Below, one piece after another: positions 16,977 through 25,324 of a DNA stretch of 64,000 nt. The stretch spans positions 62,001 through 126,000 of the forward strand of contig NZ_JAVDXN010000004.1 in NCBI RefSeq assembly GCF_031457955.1, in the 5' to 3' direction. The notes below the pieces were generated by a model. It did not search any database. It worked only from the letters and a program-made list of their open reading frames with translations, and had not been told where the DNA came from. Position numbers and translations under genes: made by a program. The first letter of the stretch is position 1; every line of letters starts with the position of its first letter. Origin of the DNA: Mixta sp031457955. GTDB taxonomy: Bacteria > Pseudomonadota > Gammaproteobacteria > Enterobacterales > Enterobacteriaceae.

Positions 16977-18239
16977 ATGAAACAGCTTACCTTCGCCTCG
17001 CGTAATCATCAGCTGACTAACATCAACGTCTGGACTGCCGATAGCCAGTGGCTGGCGTATGATGTGCGGCCTTCCGGCGCCTCTTTTACCGGCCTGACCA
17101 TAGAGCGCGTTAACGCAGCAAGCGGCGCGACGGAGATTCTTTATCAGGCACGCGATGGCGCGCACGTTGGCGTGGTGACCGTTAGTCCCGATATGCCGCC
17201 GCGCTATGTTTGTATCCATGGGCCGGAGCATCCAGACGCCAGCTGGCGCTATGATTTTCACCATCGGCGTGGCGTGATTATTCAGCACGGTACAGCGGAA
17301 AACCTTGATGCCTGCGATATCACACCGCCCTTTACGCCGGGCGCGCTGCGCGGCGGCTCGCATGTTCATGTCTTTAGTCCGGACGGCAGCCGTCTCAGCT
17401 TTACCTATAACGATCACGTGATGCATGAATGGGATCGCCGAGAAGATTTGCGTAACGTGGGCGTTGCCGTACCGCTGCATGCGGTTTGCCCGGTGAAACA
17501 GCATCCGCGTGAGTATGACGGCAGTTATTTTTGCGTGCTGGTCAGCAATACGACCTCCGCACCGCGGCCTGGCAGCGATGAGATCAATCGCGCCTATGAA
17601 GAGGGCTGGATCGGTCAGCAGGGCTATCTGCGGGAGGACGGCAGCCGCCAACGCTGGGCGCTGGCGTTTATTGGCGATACGCAGGCAGTGGATGGCAGCA
17701 CGGTGCCGGAAGTCTTTATTGTCGATCTGCCGGAAACGCTAAAGGATTATGCTCAGCCGGGCGATGCGCCGCTGGAAGGCAGCGAAACCCGTTTGCCTGC
17801 GCCGCCGCGTGGCGTGGTGCAACGCCGCCTGACCTTTACCCACCAGCGCCGCTATCCAGGGCTGGCAACAACGCCGCGTCACTGGTTGCGCAGCGCGCCG
17901 GATGGCAGTGAAATTGCCTGTCTGATGCGCGACGAGCAAGGTGTGGTACAGCTGTGGGGCATTCCAACCTGCGGCGGCGAACCGCGTCAGATTACGCATA
18001 GCGAGCATGATATCCAGTCGGCGTTTAGCTGGCATCCTGATGGCAATCGGCTGGCGTTTATCTGCGATAACAGCGTGATGCTGTGCGAACGGCAAAGCGG
18101 GCAGCTGCGACGTCTTACGCCGCGAAGTGAAACGCCGCCCTCAGGCGACGCGGTGGTGTTTTCGCCCGATGGCCGCCAGGTGGCCTTTATGCGCGACCTG
18201 GACGGCTATCGGCAGATCTTTACCGTTGCGGTGAGTTAA
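16977..18239 (+). CDS. yidR: YidR family protein (DUF3748, TolB-like propeller)
   Basis: This 420-residue protein is close to E. coli YidR in length and sequence from the first residues (MKQLTFASRNHQLTN). It has several WD40/TolB-like beta-propeller blades, seen as recurring FSPDGxxLxF and WHPDGNRLAF patterns near residues 135, 360 and 405. No signal peptide is seen. The function is unknown; similar folds occur in oligogalacturonate lyases, but no such activity can be claimed. The start is 4 nt after a terminator. Its last 20 bp overlap the convergent yidQ. Confidence 0.88.
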   Translation: MKQLTFASRNHQLTNINVWTADSQWLAYDVRPSGASFTGLTIERVNAASGATEILYQARDGAHVGVVTVSPDMPPRYVCIHGPEHPDASWRYDFHHRRGVIIQHGTAENLDACDITPPFTPGALRGGSHVHVFSPDGSRLSFTYNDHVMHEWDRREDLRNVGVAVPLHAVCPVKQHPREYDGSYFCVLVSNTTSAPRPGSDEINRAYEEGWIGQQGYLREDGSRQRWALAFIGDTQAVDGSTVPEVFIVDLPETLKDYAQPGDAPLEGSETRLPAPPRGVVQRRLTFTHQRRYPGLATTPRHWLRSAPDGSEIACLMRDEQGVVQLWGIPTCGGEPRQITHSEHDIQSAFSWHPDGNRLAFICDNSVMLCERQSGQLRRLTPRSETPPSGDAVVFSPDGRQVAFMRDLDGYRQIFTVAVS

Positions 18240-18588
18240 TTGCCAGCGGCGCGGCTTCCGCCAGGTGCTCCTGAGTATGCGCCAGCTTTTCTGCTTCTAT
18301 GACGCGTGCGCGCGGCGAGTCGATCGATGGACTGTCGTCGGCACGCATATAGTCCCAGGGTAGCAGGAGCGTATCCAGTACGGCTGAAAACGGCAGATCA
18401 ACCAGCGCCAGCGGCTTTAGCGCCCAGCTGCTTTGATCATCGGTTAGCATTTCTGCGCTGGCGCGCGTGCCGGGGTAATAACCCTGGCTGGCGCCGGTGT
18501 GTGACATCATGCTGGAGCAGCCAGAAGTACCCAGTAATGCGCTACAGGCCAAAAGCCCTGCCAAACGGTATTTCATTATCGCTTTCAT
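18220..18588 (-). CDS. yidQ: YceK/YidQ family lipoprotein
   Basis: This 122-residue lipoprotein has a type II signal peptide with lipobox GTSGC, giving the acylated Cys at residue 24, followed by SSMMSHTG and YYPGTRAS as in E. coli YidQ. The central segment VDLPFSAVLDTLLLPWD is the family hallmark. ATG 18588 has AAGGGA 7 nt upstream. The role is unknown. It is convergent with and overlaps the end of yidR, the same neighbour as in E. coli, and diverges from ibpA. Confidence 0.9.
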   Translation of the reverse strand: MKAIMKYRLAGLLACSALLGTSGCSSMMSHTGASQGYYPGTRASAEMLTDDQSSWALKPLALVDLPFSAVLDTLLLPWDYMRADDSPSIDSPRARVIEAEKLAHTQEHLAEAAPLAINSPQR

Positions 18589-18752
18589 CTTGTTATCCCT
18601 TCAGCCATAGCGAATTGCCTTGCTGAGATTCATTATCTGCGACGGGGAATATCCCGATCACTCTGTGGTGACTCACGTCTGATGTATGACGACATTTTCC
18701 CCTGAGTGTATGACATTCTCTGGTGTTTGCTTTAAAAAATCGCAAAACCCCT

Positions 18753-18780
18753 CTTGAAAGCCTCTTAACCAGCCCCATTT
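18753..18780 (+). promoter_or_regulatory. Heat-shock (sigma-32) promoter of ibpA
   Basis: CTTGAAA (18753-18759), 13 bp, then CCCCATTT (18773-18780) is an exact match to the sigma-32 consensus. Transcription would start near 18787, giving a 5' leader of about 110 nt before the ibpA ATG at 18896. Confidence 0.88.
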
Positions 18781-18786
18781 TCCTAT

Positions 18787-18895
18787 TACGGCCAGCGCGG
18801 CATCCGCCGAATGGGTTTGCCAGCGCGACCGAATAGCCTGTCCATTGTGGAAGGCGACGATTAAATTACTCGCTGAAAATCAGGAGCTTTGCTTT
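18787..18895 (+). promoter_or_regulatory. Probable RNA thermometer in the ibpA leader
   Basis: The ibpA leader is long and structured. Just before the start, CTGA (18873-18876) can pair with TCAG (18880-18883), whose last two bases are part of the AGGAG ribosome-binding site. In E. coli the ibpA leader is a ROSE-type thermometer that melts on heating. The position and small-heat-shock context support the same here, but the full ROSE fold was not computed. Confidence 0.5.
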
Positions 18896-19312
18896 ATGCG
18901 TAACTTTGACCTTTCTCCGCTGTATCGTTCATCTATCGGTTTCGATCGCTTATTTAATATGCTGGAATCTAACCAGAATCAGAGCAACGGCGGTTACCCT
19001 CCGTACAACGTTGAGCTGGTGGCGGAAAACCATTACCGTATCACCATTGCCGTTGCGGGTTTTGCACAGAGCGAACTCGATATTACCGCGCATGACAATG
19101 TGTTAATCGTGCGTGGCGCACATCCTGAAGAACAGAATGAGCGCAAATATCTTTATCAGGGCATTGCCGAACGTAATTTCGAGCGTAAATTCCAGCTGGC
19201 TGACCATATCGTCGTGCGCGATGCGCGTCTGGAAAATGGCCTGCTGTATATCGATCTGGAACGCATTGTCCCGGAAGAGATGAAACCCCGCCGTATCGAA
19301 ATCTTAAGCTAA
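18896..19312 (+). CDS. ibpA: Small heat shock protein IbpA
   Basis: IbpA is a holdase chaperone that coats aggregating proteins and hands them to DnaK and ClpB. The start is ATG 18896 (MRNFDLSPLYRSSIGFDRLF) with AGGAG about 9 nt upstream; the frame is open earlier but lacks a site. The product has 138 residues (E. coli 137). It carries the alpha-crystallin domain (about 35-125) with AVAGFAQSELDIT and GIAERNFERKFQL, and the C-terminal IEI anchor (RRIEILS). E. coli has ibpB next; here no ibpB follows. Confidence 0.97.
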   Translation: MRNFDLSPLYRSSIGFDRLFNMLESNQNQSNGGYPPYNVELVAENHYRITIAVAGFAQSELDITAHDNVLIVRGAHPEEQNERKYLYQGIAERNFERKFQLADHIVVRDARLENGLLYIDLERIVPEEMKPRRIEILS

Positions 19313-19324
19313 TAAGCAAACCTG

Positions 19325-19344
19325 ACGCCGCGGAAACGCGGCGT
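19325..19344 (+). terminator. Terminator hairpin after ibpA
   Basis: ACGCCGCG (19325-19332) and CGCGGCGT (19337-19344) form an 8-bp stem closed by a GAAA tetraloop, 12 nt after the ibpA stop. The following TATTGTCT is only weakly T-rich. Confidence 0.65.
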
Positions 19345-19377
19345 TATTGTCTCTGCGTTTTGCTAAGTGCAATCATG

Positions 19378-20283
19378 TCAGGCGCGTACGGTACGCGGCC
19401 GCTTTAAATGCCCGCCAAAGACATTAATTACCAGCCCGAACACAATAACGATGGCACCGCCAACCTGACGCATTGAAAGCGTTTCGCCCAGCAGCAGCGC
19501 AGCGCTAAGAATACCCACCACCGGCACCAACAGCGAAAGCGGCGCCACGCGCCAGGTTTCATACCGGCTCAGCAGCGATCCCCAGATACCGTAGCCGAGC
19601 ACGGTGGCGATAAAGGCCAGGTAAATCAGCGCCAGGATGGTTTGCAGGTGGATATGCACCAGGCTGTGAACGATGGCCGCCTGGCCTTCAAACAGCCATG
19701 AACAAAGCAAAAATGGCCCGACGGGGATCAGCGCGCTCCAGACCACCAGCGACATAACGGGTACGCTGCCGTTACGCATAATTACTTTGTTGGTGATATT
19801 ACCCATGCCCCAGCAGAGTGAGGCGGCCAGCGTCAGCAGCATTGTGGTTATGGTTACGCCGCTGGCGGCCTGTACGCCATGGGCGGTGGTTGCCAACAAA
19901 AACATGCCGCCCGAAGCGATCACAATCCCGGCGATATGGTGCCAGCGCAGCTTTTCCGCCAGCAGCAGCGCGCCAAGAAGCAGCGTAAAGAAGGCCTGTG
20001 CCTGTAGCACCAGCGACGCCAGCCCGGCGGGCATCCCCAGGTTGATGGCTAAAAACAGAAAGGCGAACTGCCCGAAGCTGATAGTGAGCCCATAAAGCGC
20101 CAGCCAGCGCAGCGGAACCTTCGGAGGACGCACAAAAAAGATCGCGGGCAGCGCCACCAGCGCAAAGCGCAGGGCGGCCAGCAGAAAGGGCGGCATATCG
20201 TGCAGCCCGACCTTAATCACAACAAAGTTAACGCCCCAGGCGACAATGACACAAAGCGCCAGCAACAGATCTTTTACGGACAT
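19378..20283 (-). CDS. eamA: EamA family cysteine/O-acetylserine exporter-like protein
   Basis: This 301-residue drug/metabolite transporter has ten membrane helices in two EamA repeats. It is close to E. coli EamA (YdeD), an exporter of cysteine pathway metabolites: NFVVIKVGLH, the MPAGLASLVLQAQAFFT segment and YETWRVAPLSLLVPVVG are near identical. The start is taken as the ATG at 20283 (MSVKDLLLA), preceded by GGGAGAGGGG; the ATG at 20298 has no ribosome-binding site. Substrate assignment is by family resemblance. Confidence 0.85.
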   Translation of the reverse strand: MSVKDLLLALCVIVAWGVNFVVIKVGLHDMPPFLLAALRFALVALPAIFFVRPPKVPLRWLALYGLTISFGQFAFLFLAINLGMPAGLASLVLQAQAFFTLLLGALLLAEKLRWHHIAGIVIASGGMFLLATTAHGVQAASGVTITTMLLTLAASLCWGMGNITNKVIMRNGSVPVMSLVVWSALIPVGPFLLCSWLFEGQAAIVHSLVHIHLQTILALIYLAFIATVLGYGIWGSLLSRYETWRVAPLSLLVPVVGILSAALLLGETLSMRQVGGAIVIVFGLVINVFGGHLKRPRTVRA

Positions 20284-20502
20284 CCCCTCTCCCGCCATTC
20301 ATAGTTAACGAATTGTTAATTAACTTACGCGCATCGCCGACGGTTGACCAGACAGAGTTTGCAGCCATAAGCGAGAGATCTGATGGAGAGAACAAAAGGA
20401 GAGTGTGAATGCTCAGGAAAGGTGGCTGCTATTCCAGACAAAGGCGAGAGGGAAAAGGATATTGCCTTCAAAGCGCCTGGCCGTTCTGTTATCGATAAAC
20501 GT

Positions 20503-20521
20503 AAGGGGCCAGAAGCCCCTT
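20503..20521 (-). terminator. Terminator hairpin after avtA
   Basis: AAGGGGC (20503-20509) and GCCCCTT (20515-20521) form a 7-bp stem with a 5-nt loop 45 nt beyond the avtA stop. Reading leftward it runs into a modestly T-rich stretch. The rest of the gap 20284-20566 shows no gene on either strand. Confidence 0.6.
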
Positions 20522-20566
20522 CAGGTTGGCCGTTCCGATCGGCGGTGCTGCTGCCTGGCGTATCGG

Positions 20567-21820
20567 TTATGCTCGTTCGCCCCAGGCGCGGTCAATTTCT
20601 TCCGCCAGGATAGCGACCGCCCGCTCAATCTTTTCGCCATCCGGTACATAGTTCATGCGCATACACTGGTGCATATGCGGCCAGTCCTGCACCAGCCCTG
20701 GGAAAAAGAAGTGACCCGGCACCATCAGCACGCCGCGTTGTTTCAGGCGCTGATAAAGCAGTTCGGTGGTAATAGGCAATTCTTTAAACCACAGCCAGAG
20801 GAAGATCGCGCCCTCTGGCTTATGAATCAGGCAGCGATCTTCCGGCAGATAGCGGCGAATAATGCTAATGGTTTCCTGCACGCGTTGTTGATAGAAGGGT
20901 TTGATGACCGTTTCCGACAACCGTAGCAGATCGCCGCGCTGAATCATTTCCGTAGCGATAGCCGGGCCAATGCTGCCCGGTGCCAGGCTGATAATGCCAT
21001 TCATGTTGCTGATGGCGTCAATCACCTTCTCATCCGCCACAATTATTCCGCAGCGCGCCCCCGGCAGGCCCAGTTTCGACAGGCTCATACAAAGAATAAT
21101 ATTAGGGTTCCACAGCGGACGCGCCTCGCTGAAGATAATGCCGGGAAAAGGCAGGCCATAAGCATTATCGATTAACAGCGGAATATCATGCTGCTGCGCC
21201 AGCATATCCAGATGCAGCAGCTCCTCATCGGTAATCACGTTGCCGGTAGGATTGGTTGGGCGTGACACGCAAATCAGACCAATTTCATCGGTAATCGACA
21301 GATGATCAAAATCGACATGATATTTAAACTGGCCTTCCGGCAGCAGCTCAATATTCGGTCGGGCTGCGACAAAAAGGTCGTCATCCAGCCCGGCATCAGC
21401 ATAGCCAAGATATTCTGGCGTCAGCGGAAACAGTACGCGTTTTTTGCTGCCGTCGGCGCGGCGTCCGGCGTACAGATTGAAAAGGTAAAAAAAGGCGCTC
21501 TGGCTGCCGTTGGTCAGGGCTATATTCTTTGGCGAAATCTGCCAGCCCAACTCCTCACGCAGCAGCGTGGCCAACGCCTCCAGCAGCAGGCCTTTGCCGC
21601 GCGGACCATCGTAATTGCACAACGCTTCGGTTAGCTTTCCTTGCTGATGCATCTGTAGCAGCAGCTGATGAAAATAATCCTCCATCGCCGGGATCTGCGC
21701 AGGATTGCCGCCGCCAAGCATCACTGCCCCAGGCGTACGTAATCCTTCATCCATATCTTCCATTAAACGGGCAATGCCGGTATGGCGGGTAAATTTGTCA
21801 CCGAAGAGAGAAAAGCTCAT
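20567..21820 (-). CDS. avtA: Valine--pyruvate aminotransferase
   Basis: AvtA is a pyridoxal-phosphate aminotransferase of fold type I that links alanine and valine: valine + pyruvate gives 2-ketoisovalerate + alanine. The 417 residues equal the E. coli length and are similar throughout (MSFSLFGDKFTRHTGI, ALTNGSQSAFFYLFNLYAG). The pyridoxal lysine is in SLSKLGLPGARCG, and the cofactor and substrate residues in SRPTNPTGN and DNAYGLPFPG are present. It appears to be transcribed alone. Confidence 0.97.
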   Translation of the reverse strand: MSFSLFGDKFTRHTGIARLMEDMDEGLRTPGAVMLGGGNPAQIPAMEDYFHQLLLQMHQQGKLTEALCNYDGPRGKGLLLEALATLLREELGWQISPKNIALTNGSQSAFFYLFNLYAGRRADGSKKRVLFPLTPEYLGYADAGLDDDLFVAARPNIELLPEGQFKYHVDFDHLSITDEIGLICVSRPTNPTGNVITDEELLHLDMLAQQHDIPLLIDNAYGLPFPGIIFSEARPLWNPNIILCMSLSKLGLPGARCGIIVADEKVIDAISNMNGIISLAPGSIGPAIATEMIQRGDLLRLSETVIKPFYQQRVQETISIIRRYLPEDRCLIHKPEGAIFLWLWFKELPITTELLYQRLKQRGVLMVPGHFFFPGLVQDWPHMHQCMRMNYVPDGEKIERAVAILAEEIDRAWGERA

Positions 21821-22137
21821 AGCTGTAAATCAATTGTGATGGGCAAGATTGGTTCTACCTTACCGTCAGGCGGATGCCGATGCAAACAGCTTACCTGACC
21901 CGTATCACAGCTGAACCCGTTAAGCCGTAGCTGAAACGTATCAAGCTAGTATTGGTTTTGATCACACTTTTACTGCGAGTCTCTGTAACAAGCTTTATAA
22001 AAATGCGTTAACAATCTCATTTCTTTGCGGAAACAAGGCGAAAAATTCTGCGGGTGACTGTCATCACTGTTTTCCATCGCTGTGGTTTGTAACCTGCTGG
22101 CTGTTTGGCTAAATCAATTCAGCTAAAGGACAAGACA
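21821..22137. other. Intergenic region between avtA and the epimerase-like gene
   Basis: These 317 bp hold divergent promoters for avtA (leftward) and the epimerase-like gene (rightward). TCACA and TGTGA half sites occur (for example near 21834 and 21961), but no complete CRP palindrome is seen. No coding sequence is supported on either strand. Confidence 0.4.
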
Positions 22138-23346
22138 ATGAAAAAAACTCTGGTGGCAATAACGGTCGCGACGCTGTTTTCCACGCCCGTGCTGGCGCAA
22201 TCCTGGCTGCTGACGGATTCTGAAAGCGGCATGGAGAAAGGCAACTGGGCGATCAGCAGTCAACAGCTGAAGCTAGATGGTCAGCCCTTCAGCATTGAAC
22301 AAAAAGTTCTGCACGGCGGCAAACAGGAAGGTTCAAAAGTCATCACGCTGCGTAGCGAAAATGGGTTGACCATCGCCCTTAGCCCAAGTCGCGGCATGGA
22401 TCTGTTGCATGTTAATGGCCACGGCGTGCGTATGGGCTGGGATTCGCCGGTCGATGAGGTGGTCAATCCCGCTTATATCAATCTGGAGAGCCGTAACGGC
22501 CTGGGCTGGCTGGATGGTTTTAACGAAATGATGGTGCGTTGCGGCTTTGAATGGACCGGCCATCCGGTGAACAAGGATGGCATGCTCTACACGCTGCACG
22601 GTAAGGCAGGGAACACGCCAGCGTCGCGCGTTGAGATTGTGATTGATGACCAGGCGCCGCATGAGATTCGTATTCGCGGCCTGTTGAAAGAGCATACCTT
22701 TAAAAAAGCGAACTTCAGCACCTGGACTGAGCTGCGCTACATTCCGGGCAGTGAAAGCTTTACCGTTCATGATGAGCTAACCAATCACAGCGACTATCCG
22801 CAGGATTATCAAATCATCTATCACAGCAACTTCGGCACGCCGATACTGGAGAAAGATGCTCGCTTTATCGCGCCGGTGAAAAGCGTTTCTCCCTTTAATG
22901 ATTACGCAAAACAGGGGCTGAAAAACTGGAACCGCTACGATGCGCCGACCAAAGGCTTTGATGAGATGGTGTTTAACCTGATGCCGCTGGCGGATGCGCA
23001 GGGCAAAACGGTCGCGGCGGTGATTAACAGTAAAGGCGATAAGGGGGCGGCCATTGAATTCGATATCCAGCAGCTGCCGTTGCTGACGCTGTGGAAAAAT
23101 ACCGATACGTTGAAGCAGGGCTATGTTACCGGCATTGAGCCAGGCACGAATTACGCTTATCCCGTCACCATTGAGAAAGAGCAGGGACGCGTGAAACAGC
23201 TTCAGCCGGGACAAAGTCAGGCCTTTACACTGACCTATACGCTGCTAAAAGATGCACAGGCGGTACAGAAAGTTGAGCAACGAGTAAAAACGTTGCAGGG
23301 TGATAATGCGCCGCAGTTGGAAGAGAAACCGCTGGCGGTGGAATAA
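22138..23346 (+). CDS. Exported aldose-epimerase-like protein (DUF4432 family)
   Basis: This 402-residue protein starts at ATG 22138, 8 nt after AAAGGA; an upstream ATG at 22105 lacks a site and would spoil the signal peptide. Residues 1-21 (MKKTLVAITV to PVLAQ) form a typical Sec signal with an AxA-like cleavage site, so the protein is periplasmic. The body resembles DUF4432, a galactose-mutarotase-like beta-sandwich; SPSRGMDLLHVNGHGVRMGW and YHSNFGTPIL are typical. The substrate is unknown. It is the last gene before the secretion island and has ordinary host composition. Confidence 0.8.
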   Translation: MKKTLVAITVATLFSTPVLAQSWLLTDSESGMEKGNWAISSQQLKLDGQPFSIEQKVLHGGKQEGSKVITLRSENGLTIALSPSRGMDLLHVNGHGVRMGWDSPVDEVVNPAYINLESRNGLGWLDGFNEMMVRCGFEWTGHPVNKDGMLYTLHGKAGNTPASRVEIVIDDQAPHEIRIRGLLKEHTFKKANFSTWTELRYIPGSESFTVHDELTNHSDYPQDYQIIYHSNFGTPILEKDARFIAPVKSVSPFNDYAKQGLKNWNRYDAPTKGFDEMVFNLMPLADAQGKTVAAVINSKGDKGAAIEFDIQQLPLLTLWKNTDTLKQGYVTGIEPGTNYAYPVTIEKEQGRVKQLQPGQSQAFTLTYTLLKDAQAVQKVEQRVKTLQGDNAPQLEEKPLAVE

Positions 23347-23356
23347 ACGTGAAACG

Positions 23357-23378
23357 AGCGATCGTCCAGGCGATCGCT
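23357..23378 (+). terminator. Hairpin after the epimerase-like gene
   Basis: AGCGATCG (23357-23364) and CGATCGCT (23371-23378) form an 8-bp stem with a 6-nt loop, 10 nt after the stop. It marks the left border of host-like sequence before the A+T-rich island. Confidence 0.6.
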
Positions 23379-23439
23379 TTCATTGACGTGCTGCCCAACA
23401 CAGCATCTGCAAATTAACCCCGTTTTGCCTGCCTTTTGC

Positions 23440-23456
23440 TTCATCATTATGATGAA
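23440..23456. promoter_or_regulatory. 17-bp palindrome upstream of sctD
   Basis: TTCATCAT (23440-23447), one T, and ATGATGAA (23449-23456) form a perfect palindrome 79 bp before sctD. It could bind a dimeric regulator controlling the first island operon. No known site is claimed. Confidence 0.4.
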
Positions 23457-23470
23457 AACATCGAAATTTA

Positions 23471-23480
23471 ATCATGATTG
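23471..23480 (+). promoter_or_regulatory. ATCATGATTG motif before sctD (shared with invF promoter)
   Basis: The decamer ATCATGATTG occurs here, 55 bp before the sctD start, and again at 28037-28046 in the leader of the InvF-type gene. These are the two places where island operons appear to begin. It is a candidate binding site for a common island regulator such as the winged-helix protein at 50.2 kb. Confidence 0.35.
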
Positions 23481-23534
23481 GTGCCGGTTAACGTTATACC
23501 TTAATGTTGGTTCCAGCTGATCCAGATAAATAAC

Positions 23535-24743
23535 ATGTCTATTTATATAGAAGATGAGCAAGAAAAAGGGCTGTATGTTATACGTTTTTTAAATACACAG
23601 CTCAAAGGGTGTGAATATCGTATAACTGAAGCTGAAACGCACTATTTTATACAACAACAAGATGAGTTAAAACGCCAGCAGGATCTATTGATTTCTCCTG
23701 CTAATATTTTTGTGCCTGATGAAGCGTTATCACTTTCATTTGATATTATCGTTGGTGAAGAAGGTGAGAAACCCAGGCTCGTAGCGATCGCAGAAAAAGA
23801 GCCTGTAGAAATAACATTAAACTATCAGCAAGTATGCCATTACTGCGGCTTCTATTTCGCCCTGCGCGAAACGAAAGATACTGAATGGCATGATGACGTT
23901 GATAATTTTGAGCTACCGACGTTGAATGAACCGGATACGGTTAACAAAAGCAACAAAAAAACACTCTATTTTAGCTTGTTAGGTTTAGGGATAGTTATTG
24001 TTCTGGCAATGGTTTTCGCTGGGTATTATCTGGATTCAGAAGATAAAAGGAAGGTTTCATTAATCCAGGTTTTGGGGGGCGATGAGCAATCCTATAGCGT
24101 ATCTCTTGGTAAGAATACGCAATGGTACGTTTTTGCAGAGGATGAAGAGGCGCGTAACTGGGCTGCAAGAGCGCTGCAAAAATCTGCTGATTTTAGTCAG
24201 AGCGTCATTATCAACAAACGCAGTGAGGCAACACGGCTGGCGAATGAAATCTACCGTCGCTGGCCACAAATACGTTTTCACCTCATTCGGTTTGATAATC
24301 CTGAGAAACCAGAGCTCGTGCTAAGTAAAGAGCGAGGCGGGATAGATCTCAAGGACAAGGCGAAAGTTGACGCATTTCGCAATGGTTTACTTAGTTTACT
24401 GCCATACGCAAAGAATGTTCACTTCTCAATAATAAGCGATGCGGTGATAGTCAACCAGGCTGAACAGGGCCTGCGTGAAATAGCCGAGGTATATTCTAAA
24501 GATAAACAACGTGATCTGGTCTCTTTTACCGTTCGCGGCTATTTAAATGATAGCGAGCTGAATGATTTGAAAGGGTTTATCGTCTCTTTTAATAAAAAGT
24601 GGCAGCGCCATTATGTCCATTTTAAAATTGAATTAGAAAATGACTGGCTTAAAGGTAAATCATATCAGTATGGTTCCGGTGGTTATATAAAATTGACCCC
24701 GCGACACTGGGATTTTTCAAATGATATAAAGGTAAAAAAATGA
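23535..24743 (+). CDS. sctD: T3SS inner-membrane ring protein SctD (PrgH/MxiG type)
   Basis: SctD forms the outer of the two inner-membrane rings of the needle complex base. The product has 402 residues (PrgH 392). A cytoplasmic FHA-like domain (about 1-115) precedes a single membrane helix (143-165, FSLLGLGIVIVLAMVFAGYYL), then a periplasmic ring-building region to the C-terminus. It is first in the order sctD-F-I-J-K-L, matching Salmonella prgHIJK-orgAB. Similarity is by architecture and position more than by long motifs. The stop overlaps the sctF start by 4 bp. Confidence 0.88.
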   Translation: MSIYIEDEQEKGLYVIRFLNTQLKGCEYRITEAETHYFIQQQDELKRQQDLLISPANIFVPDEALSLSFDIIVGEEGEKPRLVAIAEKEPVEITLNYQQVCHYCGFYFALRETKDTEWHDDVDNFELPTLNEPDTVNKSNKKTLYFSLLGLGIVIVLAMVFAGYYLDSEDKRKVSLIQVLGGDEQSYSVSLGKNTQWYVFAEDEEARNWAARALQKSADFSQSVIINKRSEATRLANEIYRRWPQIRFHLIRFDNPEKPELVLSKERGGIDLKDKAKVDAFRNGLLSLLPYAKNVHFSIISDAVIVNQAEQGLREIAEVYSKDKQRDLVSFTVRGYLNDSELNDLKGFIVSFNKKWQRHYVHFKIELENDWLKGKSYQYGSGGYIKLTPRHWDFSNDIKVKK

Positions 24744-25015
24744 AACAATATGCAGTGCAATTAAAAACGGTTACTGACCCAACATGGGATGGTTATCTGA
24801 CGGATCAAACCGGTTTATTTAATGATAAAGTCTCGCAGCTGAATGTTGACTTGCAGCAGGCATTGCAGGAAGTGCATGACGATCCATCAAACCCAGCTAC
24901 CCTGTCTAAATATCAGGCATTATTGTCTGAGTATACGCTTTATCGAAATGCACAATCAAATATTACAAAAACTTATAAAGACGTCTCTTCTGCAATTATC
25001 TCAAACTTCCGCTAA
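24740..25015 (+). CDS. sctF: T3SS needle filament protein SctF (PrgI/MxiH type)
   Basis: SctF polymerises into the extracellular needle. The C-terminal half, LLSEYTLYRNAQSNITKTYKD then AIISNFR at the end, is almost the PrgI consensus. The W-x-G-Y-L motif near the start (TWDGYL, 15-20) is present. The product has 91 residues, about 10 more than PrgI, because of an N-terminal extension MKQYAVQLKTV. The AAAGG site before ATG 24740 supports this start. It overlaps sctD, and sctI follows 11 nt later. Confidence 0.95.
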   Translation: MKQYAVQLKTVTDPTWDGYLTDQTGLFNDKVSQLNVDLQQALQEVHDDPSNPATLSKYQALLSEYTLYRNAQSNITKTYKDVSSAIISNFR

Positions 25016-25026
25016 AAGGAGTCTTT

Positions 25027-25317
25027 ATGAGTATTACTATTTCAGATATCAGCAAGTTAGCTATGCCAGAGCAGGAGCCAGAATTTGGCCTTTCGCTTGA
25101 AGGGATGCTGAAAAAGGCGCTTTCTGAAGCCAGCGAAGAGCAATATTCAGTTAAGCTGGGTGAGCTTGAGCGTGTTAAAGATTACCGCAACACGATCACG
25201 CCTGAAGATCTCTATGTCTATCAAAGCCGAGCGTCTGAATACAACCTTACGGTTTCTCTTTATTCAGCATTGACCAGAAAAGCGGTCACTGCGATTGATA
25301 CCGTTATTCGCGCCTAG
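25027..25317 (+). CDS. sctI: T3SS inner rod protein SctI (PrgJ/MxiI type)
   Basis: The inner rod anchors the needle to the export apparatus. The product has 96 residues (PrgJ 101). The C-terminal segment SEYNLTVSLYSALTRKAVTAIDTVIRA carries the family pattern S-x-Y-x-L-x-V-S-x-x-S-x-L-T-R-K. An AAAAGGAG site lies 6 nt before ATG 25027. It is followed directly by sctJ. Confidence 0.93.
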   Translation: MSITISDISKLAMPEQEPEFGLSLEGMLKKALSEASEEQYSVKLGELERVKDYRNTITPEDLYVYQSRASEYNLTVSLYSALTRKAVTAIDTVIRA

Positions 25318-25324
25318 CCTGACT

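Noticed and set aside
20383..20926. Plus-strand frames of 76 and 173 codons near the avtA end
   Set aside because: Most of their length is antisense to avtA or its terminator, with no family match.
21821..22137. CRP site before the epimerase-like gene
   Set aside because: Only half sites TGTGA or TCACA occur, without the 6-bp spaced partner.
23347..23534. Attachment site or direct repeat at the left island border
   Set aside because: No repeat shared with 51399-51788 could be recognised by eye, and no integrase or tRNA gene is present.
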